Source: Hemicentrotus pulcherrimus (taxonomy: Eukaryota > Echinodermata > Echinoidea > Camarodonta > Strongylocentrotidae). Taken from it: a DNA stretch of 15,726 bases. Below, piece by piece: positions 11,201-15,726 of this stretch. The stretch lies in contig BEXV01001632.1 of the NCBI GenBank assembly GCA_003118195.1, positions 20,913 through 36,638 on the forward strand, read 5' to 3'. The translations under genes were made by a program, and so were the position numbers. The notes beneath the pieces are model-generated. The model made no database searches, was not told the DNA's origin, and saw nothing but the letters and a program-made list of their open reading frames with translations. Each line of letters starts with the position of its first letter. Position 1 is the first letter of the stretch.

Positions 11201-13430
11201 ATGTTTTCCGTCAATTGCCCCAACGCAATGAGGGAAGTTCCATTTAGTTTTCAATCCTCCAGACACTCTTTTACAGGCTTCTGCAGTGACGGGGCAGACG
11301 ATTACTTCTGCTGAAAATTCATCTATGATAGCTTGACAAACTTCAGTGATAAAAATTAAGATGGTACTGTGAGATACCCTGAAGCCAAACTGTAGAGACT
11401 TGTAGCTACTGCTTGTTGCCAAGTAACGCAGGGGTATAGCTATTTTAACCCTGGCTCAAGGGCCTTCCTGAAAAAATGTATCCGTCTTCTCAATCTTTGG
11501 GCAAACTCTAGTAAGGATTTCATGGAATGTGTCAGGGTTCATCCTCATAAAGTTCTTGAAATTACCCACATCTTCTCAAATAAGTTCAGCCATCAACTTC
11601 TTCTAACAGTAACCAGTAGGCTCTGTGCTCTTCCTTGAAATCCGTGTTAGCTCCGTATGCGTTTCCGGCGTGGTCTGCGTTGCTACCTTGTCTGTCCGTG
11701 GAGACACCGTACTTGCCCGTGTATACACCCAGTTCGGAACGCATCCACACCGGCATCGAGAAGAAATCGTGGTGTCGCACGCCGGAACATCCCGGATTAA
11801 GATCCAGGATGATCCGTGTTGCGATCCGTGAAAGTGTAAAAGGGCCTTAAGGGCTTACGATTCTTTTAAATTTATATAACTTCTTGCGAAACAAAGTAGT
11901 AGAAGTTTCAGAGCCCATGAATCCGTACGAAAATCTAACCGCCGCCTCCTAACTCCGCATGGAAGCCGCAAGAAAAAGGGGATATGGGCGGGATACGGGC
12001 TCCGTAGACTTATAGCAAGCCAAATGTAATCCTGGCATTATTATTCAATTAAAAGGTTCGCATTTAAATTCATACAGTTGATGGAGATGATCGAACTTCT
12101 CAGAAGATCAACGATAATTCACAACAAAATAAAGGTATGTATTAGTGTTGTGGTAGTGCATAAGCCTCTGGACTTGTGATCCACAATGTTCGAACACCTG
12201 CCACTGAGCACTATCGTCTTTTGGAAGGACACCAATCCTCATTTGCCACACTCGACACTGATAGGATTTATTCTTTTAATGCAACGAGCACTGCGATTAA
12301 CCGGAGCTAAAGGCCGGGAAAATAATAATTGCACAAAATGGACAATTCATATAAACTTTCTCTTGATATAGAAATAATGATGCTATAGTTAGGGAAAATG
12401 TCACTTAATTTGAAGCTTTACATTGGCTGTCCTTTCAAAGTGCATTTCTTTTTAATAGTATCTAGATTTCTTACAATTTCACAAGAAAGTCCTTTCTTTA
12501 TCCTTTTACCACATTCACTGTAAAGACATTGGCCCGGTTTAATACAACTTTTTATCAATGACAAGAGCCACATTAGTGAAACAAAATTTGCTCAAAGCCG
12601 ATCAAATGCAATGGTATCACTAGCTTATAACAGTTCGTAGCTAGTTAAAGTTTATAGATTTTATGAAACAGTGCCCAATTTTACTGTCAATACACCACCT
12701 TGACCTTTGGCTTTCCACAGTCAATAACTCAACCCTGCCACCATCGCCTACCATGACACAGGAAGAAAACGTGAACAGGTACAGTATTTTAATATACAGA
12801 TGTACTGATCTTAGGCCTTCTTCATTTCAGAGGATGTTTAATTAAAAACTATGTACTCAATTATACAATGATATAAAAGCAGTATAGACAGAACTAGATA
12901 CTATGAGTAGGATAGAGCACATCAAATAGAAACAACAATCAATTTTAGTATCTAAACATTGGCCGCAATATAGCCTCTATAGCTATCAAAGCGTTAGTAA
13001 AAAGGATCAAGTATAGAGGGGTTTGAAATATATTTGACCAGTACATACCGTGTTAATGTTTGTGGAAGTAATCCTGTTTTTTAGTAAGTGCTACATTAGA
13101 GATACGACATGCTTTTCATGATGCTAATTTGAATTGCTTTTCGTTGTAATTTTTGTTTGCAGGTCTGACGAAAGAAAAATTAGCGATAAAGAAATCCTAG
13201 AATTGTCAAAACACATGCCTGGTAGCAACTACTCTAATTTTTGCGTAGCTCTAAATATTGACATTAACATATCGACTAACATAAAAGCTAAACATCAAAT
13301 AAATTATCCTGGTGCGTTTGAGGAAATATTGAAAGCTTGGAAAACAAAGACAGGTGGTTTTACACAAGATCTTGATGACGCTCTCGTGGAAGCAGAACTC
13401 GGAGGACTACGAGATCAGTATAAGATGTAG
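1922..13430 (+). CDS. Ig-Ig-transmembrane-death domain receptor, nine exons, 5' end missing
   Basis: Joined exons 1922-2242, 3947-4255, 4811-4951, 5407-5457, 6026-6082, 8766-8813, 12078-12134, 12721-12778 and 13163-13430 give one open frame of 1310 bases ending in TAG, about 435 residues. Every intron is GT-AG, and phase is preserved throughout (1-1 for all exons until the last junction, which is phase 2). The order is V/I-type Ig, second Ig, short stalk, one hydrophobic helix of 23 residues, hydrophilic linker of about 90 residues, and a C-terminal death domain. It should be a type I plasma-membrane receptor that recruits death-domain adaptors by homotypic contact; that role is inferred from the domains. 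Ig with a death domain is known in UNC5 receptors, but TSP1, ZU5 and UPA are absent here, and MALT1 has the reverse order without a membrane helix. No ATG or signal peptide exon was found, so the start is upstream or unrecognised. I do not recognise a named orthologue. Confidence 0.82.
2308..2626. mobile_element. Foldback MITE with about 140-bp inverted arms, TA target duplication
   Basis: The left arm 2308-2447 and right arm 2485-2626 are imperfect reverse complements over nearly their whole length. The innermost 37 bases (2411-2447 against 2485-2521) differ at only two positions, and the loop is 37 bases. The outer ends read CAGAGTGAGCCAG and, inverted, TAGAGTGAGTCAG, bounded by TA on both sides (2306-2307 and 2627-2628). 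A TA duplication with CAGAGTGAG-type ends is typical of Tc1/mariner-derived MITEs. It lies in intron 1 of the receptor gene. Confidence 0.82.
2780..2920 (-). repeat. tRNA-derived SINE in intron 1
   Basis: On minus, the head reads GTGTCGTGGTAAAGTTG and the B box GTTCTAATCCC (plus coordinates 2863-2873), with a non-tRNA tail running left. The tail boundary is approximate. Confidence 0.6.
3947..4255 (+). CDS. Exon: second Ig domain (C-type)
   Basis: This 309-base phase 1-1 exon encodes 103 residues. The Ig core is visible as LTCTLPNVYP (B strand), IELIWYQ (C strand) and ETGNFTCSA (F strand), close to C1/C2-type Ig folds. Two further cysteines near the start (PCTW and SYC) could form an extra disulphide. 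NQS and NFT are potential N-glycosylation sites. The acceptor is TTCCAG ending at 3946; its split codon joins the A at 2242 to TG, giving Met. The donor GTATTT starts at 4256 and runs into a T tract. It is the membrane-proximal ectodomain of the receptor. Confidence 0.85.
4620..4724. repeat. Tandem duplication, 56-bp period
   Basis: A 49-base unit beginning GGATT and containing TATAGTACTTAATCAATATT occurs at 4620-4668 and 4676-4724 with one or two differences. An (ATT)n/(ATC)n microsatellite follows to about 4790, just ahead of the transmembrane exon. Confidence 0.85.
4811..4951 (+). CDS. Exon: stalk and transmembrane helix
   Basis: This 141-base phase 1-1 exon encodes 47 residues. A short Thr/Pro/Lys-rich stalk of about 19 residues leads into an uninterrupted hydrophobic helix of 23 residues beginning LAGMIIGIVL and ending CLTV, followed by SPEAR on the presumed cytoplasmic side. 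The acceptor is GTTGAGCAG ending at 4810 and the donor is a consensus GTAAGT at 4952. The split codon with the G at 4255 gives Asp. Because the exon is frame-neutral, skipping it would remove the membrane anchor without changing the downstream frame. Confidence 0.83.
5245..5324 (+). CDS. Possible alternative terminal exon (short-tail isoform)
   Basis: A strong acceptor (GTTTTTCTCTCCAG ending at 5244) follows the transmembrane exon. Spliced in phase 1, it reads GYFKKGHIYLWKF and then a Phe/Leu-rich run to TAA at 5322-5324, about 26 residues. There is no consensus donor before the stop, so it could only be terminal. No clear AATAAA follows closely, and the end of the frame is a translated T tract. 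This may be a decoy acceptor. Confidence 0.22.
5407..5457 (+). CDS. Mini-exon 1 of the cytoplasmic linker
   Basis: A 51-base phase 1-1 exon coding 17 hydrophilic residues (AHCTFSNNTS, then SNAKHDK). The acceptor is ATAATTGTATAG ending at 5406 and the donor is GTATGT at 5458. I preferred this acceptor to the AG at 5433-5434 because only this one keeps phase 1 at both ends. Its 3' end (GCCAAACATGATAAAG before the donor) resembles the ends of the exons at 6026 and 8766. No domain is recognised. Confidence 0.62.
6026..6082 (+). CDS. Mini-exon 2 of the cytoplasmic linker
   Basis: A 57-base phase 1-1 exon coding 19 residues (AESQSFIKLP, then TGKDSKNVK). The acceptor is ATACCATCAG ending at 6025 and the donor is GTAAGC at 6083. 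A second donor, GTAAGG, lies inside the exon at 6059 and is also phase 1, giving a possible 33-base short form. The region is lysine- and serine-rich and probably disordered. Confidence 0.68.
6393..6682. repeat. Imperfect tandem duplication, about 150-bp period
   Basis: Both units carry GAGTACAAAGAAT, ACAGGTG or GCAGGTG followed by AATG, AAACACCTGGG and GTTGATAAACGACTCCG, at 6423 and 6573 onward. The copies differ by small indels. The region is non-coding intron. Confidence 0.8.
8098..8280 (+). repeat. tRNA-derived SINE, copy A
   Basis: Begins GTGTTGTGGCCTATTGCATA, with B box GTTCAAATCC at 8142-8151 and a tail ending GCCGGGAAAATAAT. It matches 12145-12328 along its whole length at an estimated 80-85 percent by eye. 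It starts ten bases after a donor-like AG/GTATGT. Confidence 0.75.
8766..8813 (+). CDS. Mini-exon 3 of the cytoplasmic linker
   Basis: A 48-base phase 1-1 exon coding 16 residues (EKLLGTSAEE, then VSKDEK). The acceptor is TAGTAACAG ending at 8765 and the donor is GTAAGA at 8814. The upstream intron carries ATCTTTAATATC, close to ATCTTTAATACC before the 6026 exon, and both exons end TCCAAARATG-AAAAG. That supports a duplicated exon with its flank. Confidence 0.66.
9395..9427. repeat. Short tandem array, 11-base unit GTGCAGTAGCC
   Basis: Two exact units and a third ending GTCTCC instead of GTAGCC stand in a GC-rich stretch (about 9190-9610) full of CCGTGCAG and CCGCA motifs, immediately left of the Harbinger element. 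Confidence 0.75.
9613..9660 (+). repeat. Left terminal inverted repeat of Harbinger element
   Basis: Matches the reverse complement of 11801-11848 with 3 mismatches in 48. It includes two CACGGATC motifs in tandem that continue into the subterminal CCGTG cluster. Confidence 0.9.
9661..9970. repeat. Subterminal CCGTG/CACCGG motif cluster of the transposon
   Basis: TCCGTGT, CACCGTG, CACCGG and ATCCGG recur at irregular 10-25 base spacing, for example near 9676, 9697, 9828, 9840, 9870 and 9890. Similar motifs recur on the other end (11640-11800). Subterminal repeats are commonly the binding sites of the Myb-like partner or the transposase; that role is inferred. Confidence 0.6.
10034..10633 (+). 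CDS. Harbinger Myb/MADF-like DNA-binding protein
   Basis: The ATG at 10034 lies in good context (GCCAAGATGC). The frame also runs back to a GTG at 9968 without another ATG. The N-terminal third is Pro/Ser/Thr-rich and basic, and a CPKCKK pair of cysteines follows. The C-terminal part (from about 10260) has the pattern of the Myb/SANT-like MADF proteins carried by Harbinger elements: WYRSHELLYN, TAKQLKVWIDSMRT, GKLTKKKSGQ and REKWILENFGYL. In the family this protein binds transposon ends and brings in the transposase. A consensus donor (CCAG before GTATGT, at about 10572) suggests the last residues to the stop at 10631-10633 are intron read-through. The frame is unbroken, unlike the transposase. 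Confidence 0.72.
   Translation: MPSTRSGKIRRALAKKDPPPNPSPPESDEGNVSTRVTTSQPSEPTLEKAIERQPSNQPCPKCKKTPALHLYEEQEQNVADWYRSHELLYNRRMKEYKQANMKTRLYEEKAASLGPPRTAKQLKVWIDSMRTSVGKLTKKKSGQEAKEYIDREKWILENFGYLTDHIKRVGSEKKEARRPGMLFLGSSADVSPVDFFCVW
10649..11640 (-). pseudogene. Harbinger DDE transposase, broken
   Basis: Reading the minus strand, family blocks appear in order: NFKNFMRMNPDTFHEIL (about 11560-11510), IPLRYLATSSSYKSLQFGF (to about 11390), NFPHCVGAIDGKH with the first Asp at 11220-11222, YFIVGDDAF with the second Asp at 10955-10957, and NYRLSRARRVVENTFG with the Glu at 10844-10846. The last two are 36 codons apart, fitting a DD35-36E-type core. The reading frame is damaged: nonsense codons near 11578, 11450 and at 10892-10894, and two opposite frame shifts near 11155 and in an A7 run at 11062-11068. 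Between those shifts the LVDAEYKF and GSDAGVF blocks are readable in another frame. The catalytic residues survive but the gene cannot be translated whole. Confidence 0.85.
11801..11848 (-). repeat. Right terminal inverted repeat of Harbinger element
   Basis: Partner of 9613-9660. Inward of it, to about 11641, lies a subterminal cluster of CCGTG/CACGG motifs like that at the left end. Confidence 0.9.
12078..12134 (+). CDS. Mini-exon 4 of the cytoplasmic linker
   Basis: A 57-base phase 1-1 exon coding 19 residues (VDGDDRTSQK, then INDNSQQNK). The acceptor is AAATTCATACAG ending at 12077 and the donor is GTATGT at 12135. It is rich in Asp, Asn and Gln, with no recognised domain. A SINE begins only 10 bases into the following intron. 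Confidence 0.66.
12145..12328 (+). repeat. tRNA-derived SINE, copy B
   Basis: Begins GTGTTGTGGTAGTGCATAAG, with B box GTTCGAACACC at 12188-12198 and the same tail as copy A (CACTGAGCACT, TTTGCCACACTCGAC, GCCGGGAAAATAAT). It lies just inside the intron after mini-exon 4. Confidence 0.75.
12721..12778 (+). CDS. Linker exon before the death domain
   Basis: A 58-base exon that enters in phase 1 and leaves in phase 2. The acceptor is a strong CTTTCCACAG ending at 12720 and the donor is GTACAG at 12779. It codes VNNSTLPPSP followed by TMTQEENVN. The phase change makes this exon and the death-domain exon an obligate pair. TQEE fits the loose TRAF2-binding pattern (P/S/A/T)-x-(Q/E)-E, but so short a match may be chance. 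Confidence 0.75.
13163..13430 (+). CDS. Terminal exon: death domain
   Basis: This exon codes 88 residues after the split Arg codon and ends in TAG. It follows the six-helix death domain pattern: ISDKEILELSKHMPG, then SNYSNFCVALNID (helix 2, with Tyr where many members have Trp), AFEEILKAWKTKTGG (the conserved LkxWk of helix 5's approach) and LDDALVEAELGGL (helices 5-6). The acceptor is TTTTTGTTTGCAG ending at 13162. Death domains assemble with other death domains (FADD, MyD88, IRAK, RIPK types) in apoptosis or NF-kB signalling. Which partner is used here cannot be told from sequence. Only two or three residues follow the last helix. Confidence 0.88.
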
Positions 13431-14619
13431 ACTAACAGCCTCAACTTCGACAAAATTTTGTTTTATTTACATAATGAATAATCATATTAATGATAATATT
13501 ATATAGTTCGGGATAATTACAGACCCATCTGATTACTCATAGTGACCTTATTAATTTCCCGATAGACAATATCTCCAATATCCTTTAGACATTCCTCATG
13601 TCCTCATTATTGAAACAAGAAAATTAAACCTTTCCTTTCATTTATGTAAAGCTTGTGTTTCCTTGAGTTTGAATGTGACCCTAACTTTTTTACAGTCTTT
13701 GCAAAACCTATCACAAATGACATTTTGTTTAAAATAATGTTGATTGGTAAAATGTGAATGGATTAGTATAACCAATGTATCATTTGAAAGCGTATTACAT
13801 CTATTTTATGAAAACAAGGAATTTCAAAATGCAGTTTACTCTTTGTTCACAATAACTTATCGTTTTGAGGCTTTGACCTAATCTGAGAAGCCCTGTAATG
13901 CAACAAACAGCAAGTGCTGCAAATGTGATAGGTTTTCCATCAATACCATAATAGAAGTATATTTGAAATGTTTTGAGCATCGCTGAAGTAAACCCGATCT
14001 GATATAGTGTACCTGGAAGCTTTACAAGAACACATAGCAAGCAATACGGTATAAAAATTAAATTGTATAACTGTAGTTGTGTAAATATTTAGTTATCTTT
14101 GCTGTAGGCAAAACGTATATTGTCTTATATATTAATGTTAAACAAAGGTTGAGTTATGGTGAGAGGGGAATTTTTTTACAACGTTTTCTGATCGATTCCA
14201 CACTGTTTCTTTCACAATGCAATCGCATGAACAGAACTCAACTTCATCTTTAACTCTTGATGTAATCGTATATACATGTTTATCGCCGAATATTTCTTAT
14301 AGTTTTTTACTTATGCAGTGGTAACTCGAGTAATGTTTGTAATGTTAGGACTGACTATACAACTTAAAAGTGTGCTTTGCATGCATTTCGATCATATTAG
14401 AAACTTTAAAATATGTCGTTAAAACAATACAACACATTTCACTTCTATTTTTTAGAGCACTTAATCTGCTAACCTACACTCTATTTTTAGTAATGTTGTT
14501 ACAAATCATTTTCCATATACACATACGTATAATCTCTAAAATTTTCATTCCATATGAGTGTATAACGATGATTATGTTTGTGCGCCTGATGCTGTTTAAT
14601 GAGAACAAAACATTTGAAA

Positions 14620-14625
14620 AATAAA
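14620..14625 (+). promoter_or_regulatory. Candidate polyadenylation signal of the receptor gene
   Basis: The first canonical AATAAA after the stop at 13430 lies here and is followed within 20-40 bases by a T-rich, GT-containing stretch. It would give a 3' UTR of about 1.2 kb. Weaker ATTAAA hexamers occur at 13623 and about 14056. The 3' UTR interval shows no other gene. Confidence 0.4.
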
Positions 14626-14756
14626 GCAATTTGGAAATTTCATTTTTTGTACTTCCTCTTCTTACATGTCAGCACTTTGAGGTATGTGCGGAAGATTGTG
14701 TGTTTCTGTGTGGGAGAGAGAGAATCCAGAAGAGAAACTATTAGAGATTGCACTCC

Positions 14757-14836
14757 GTATAGCCTTTGATTTGATTTGGGGACTCGAACCCTGAACCACG
14801 TTATTCACAGTCCAGCGACGTATACACTAGACATTT
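14757..14836 (-). repeat. tRNA-derived SINE fragment
   Basis: On minus, a tRNA-like head reads TCTAGTGTATACGTCGCTGG with CTGGACTGTGAATAACG, then the B box GGTTCGAGTCCCC (plus strand around 14778-14790). It is too diverged and stem-broken for a functional tRNA. Confidence 0.5.
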
Positions 14837-15309
14837 CTGTTTGCCAAACAAATGAAACATAATAGCACGCCATTATCAGAATACTAGAAGATGTCGGGCA
14901 TAAAATGCTGTCATAAAAAAGATTATGATGAATATTCTGTAATAAAAAAATAAAAAAAGATTTCATGTAGAAACATTTAATGTTGAAGTAAACTTTTTGT
15001 GGTTAAGACATTAGGGTATGAATATAAGATTTCTAATTCAGTTCATCGTTAAAAGCAAATCCGAGTAATCTCTTAGAGAATGGTTATGTATCATTGACCT
15101 ATTCAAAACAAATAGAAGAACACCTAGCAGGTGATACTTATTTATCATGAAAATATAGAGCGCATAGGGATTCATTTTTTCCTTCATGTTTATTGTTAAA
15201 ATGTGGGCAAGTGGGCTTGATTAGAAAAAAAGGGTAAATCTTTCGCGCACGGGACGATAATTATAAAAGTCTCTCTCTACATGTTTTTTTCTTTAAGAAA
15301 TCAATTTAA

Positions 15310-15639
15310 GGGCATTTCCAATACTCTTTTTGACTTCCTAAAGTCATTTTACATTTTAAATATTTTAAAAGGTGATGAAAAATGCTTATGCCAATTTTCA
15401 AAGATTTTCTTTGAGTGTCTGTGGTCGTGTTAAGGCTTGATTTATATATTAACCATAATTATTCTATATAAAGCTTAACACAAAAAAATTAAACTCTGTT
15501 AAGCTTTCCTACGCTTTGAGCAAAACTTTTAAAAACTTTGTGACGTTTTGATAAGCTTTAATACGCTCTCCCCGCTTTACGCAATTCGTGACAGATCGCC
15601 TCAAATGTTTAAAGGTAAAGACCAGTATTGGAAACGCCC
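15310..15639. mobile_element. hAT-like MITE
   Basis: The 16-base ends GGGCATTTCCAATACT and, inverted, GGGCGTTTCCAATACT differ at one base. They are flanked by CAATTTAA (15302-15309) and CAATTTCA (15640-15647), a 7-of-8 match, as expected for the 8-bp duplication of hAT elements. The 330-bp interior is AT-rich and non-coding, with an 11-base inverted repeat (15470-15480 and 15497-15507). Confidence 0.68.
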
Positions 15640-15726
15640 CAATTTCAAAAAATGAAATGGAAGCTCTCATTACAAATCATGTGAAAGAATATGTTTTGAC
15701 TAATACATGATGATAACAAATTTGCC

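Larger units (their letters stand above)
9613..11848. mobile_element. PIF/Harbinger DNA transposon, degenerate autonomous copy
   Basis: Terminal inverted repeats of 48 bp (9613-9660 and 11801-11848) match at 45 positions and begin AAGG-CCTTTTACACTTTC. The ends are flanked by TA; taking the repeat one base shorter gives TAA on the left and TTA on the right, so the exact duplication is ambiguous. Inside are the two genes expected of the superfamily: a Myb/MADF-like ORF on plus and a DDE transposase on minus, converging tail to tail near 10640. At about 2.2 kb it is short for an autonomous copy. It sits in the intron between the exons at 8766 and 12078. Confidence 0.9.

Noticed and set aside
12240..12371. 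Frame 12186-12371 as a coding exon
   Set aside because: It lies entirely in the SINE copy and its flank; the homologous copy at 8098 does not keep the frame.
13801..14040. Minus-strand 79-codon frame in the 3' region
   Set aside because: AT-rich hydrophobic read-through with no domain, inside the likely 3' UTR of the receptor.
14757..14836. Functional tRNA gene on minus
   Set aside because: The B box is good, but the anticodon stem and acceptor stem do not pair, so a SINE relic fits better.

Overview
The window looks like animal (metazoan) nuclear DNA. It is AT-rich, with introns, tRNA-derived SINEs, MITE-like DNA transposons and microsatellites, and no bacterial gene layout. The one host gene combines extracellular Ig domains with a cytoplasmic death domain. 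That combination, and the style of the SINEs, would fit an invertebrate deuterostome such as an echinoderm, but the species is an inference I cannot prove here.

The main content is one plus-strand gene spread over about 11.5 kb (1922-13430). I assembled it from nine exons with consistent splice sites: a V/I-type Ig domain (1922-2242), a second Ig domain (3947-4255), a juxtamembrane and transmembrane exon (4811-4951), four very short cytoplasmic exons (5407-5457, 6026-6082, 8766-8813, 12078-12134), a 58-base linker exon (12721-12778) and a terminal death-domain exon (13163-13430). The joined frame stays open over 1310 bases. Every junction is phase 1 except the last, which is phase 2. The predicted product is a single-pass receptor of about 435 residues: Ig-Ig-TM-linker-death domain. 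No start codon or signal-peptide exon could be assigned, so the 5' end is incomplete. The four mini-exons share a 3'-end motif and look like duplicates of one ancestral exon. All are frame-neutral, so the linker could vary in length by splicing.

Around and inside the gene are mobile elements. A 604-bp GC-rich element (1177-1780) with an AACT target duplication lies just upstream. A 319-bp foldback MITE (2308-2626) and a SINE sit in intron 1. A second SINE pair lies in later introns (8098 and 12145), each directly behind a splice-donor-like sequence. A 2.2-kb PIF/Harbinger transposon (9613-11848) occupies the intron between the third and fourth mini-exons. It carries an open Myb/MADF-like ORF on the plus strand and a broken DDE transposase on the minus strand. 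An 8-bp-TSD hAT-like MITE (15310-15639) closes the window. Two further tRNA-derived SINE fragments lie near 697 and 14757.

The remaining sequence (1-690, 2930-3940, 6690-8090, 8820-9190, 12330-12720, 12780-13160, 14640-15300) is AT-rich intronic or intergenic DNA in which I see no gene. Base 8895 is an N inside a C run.
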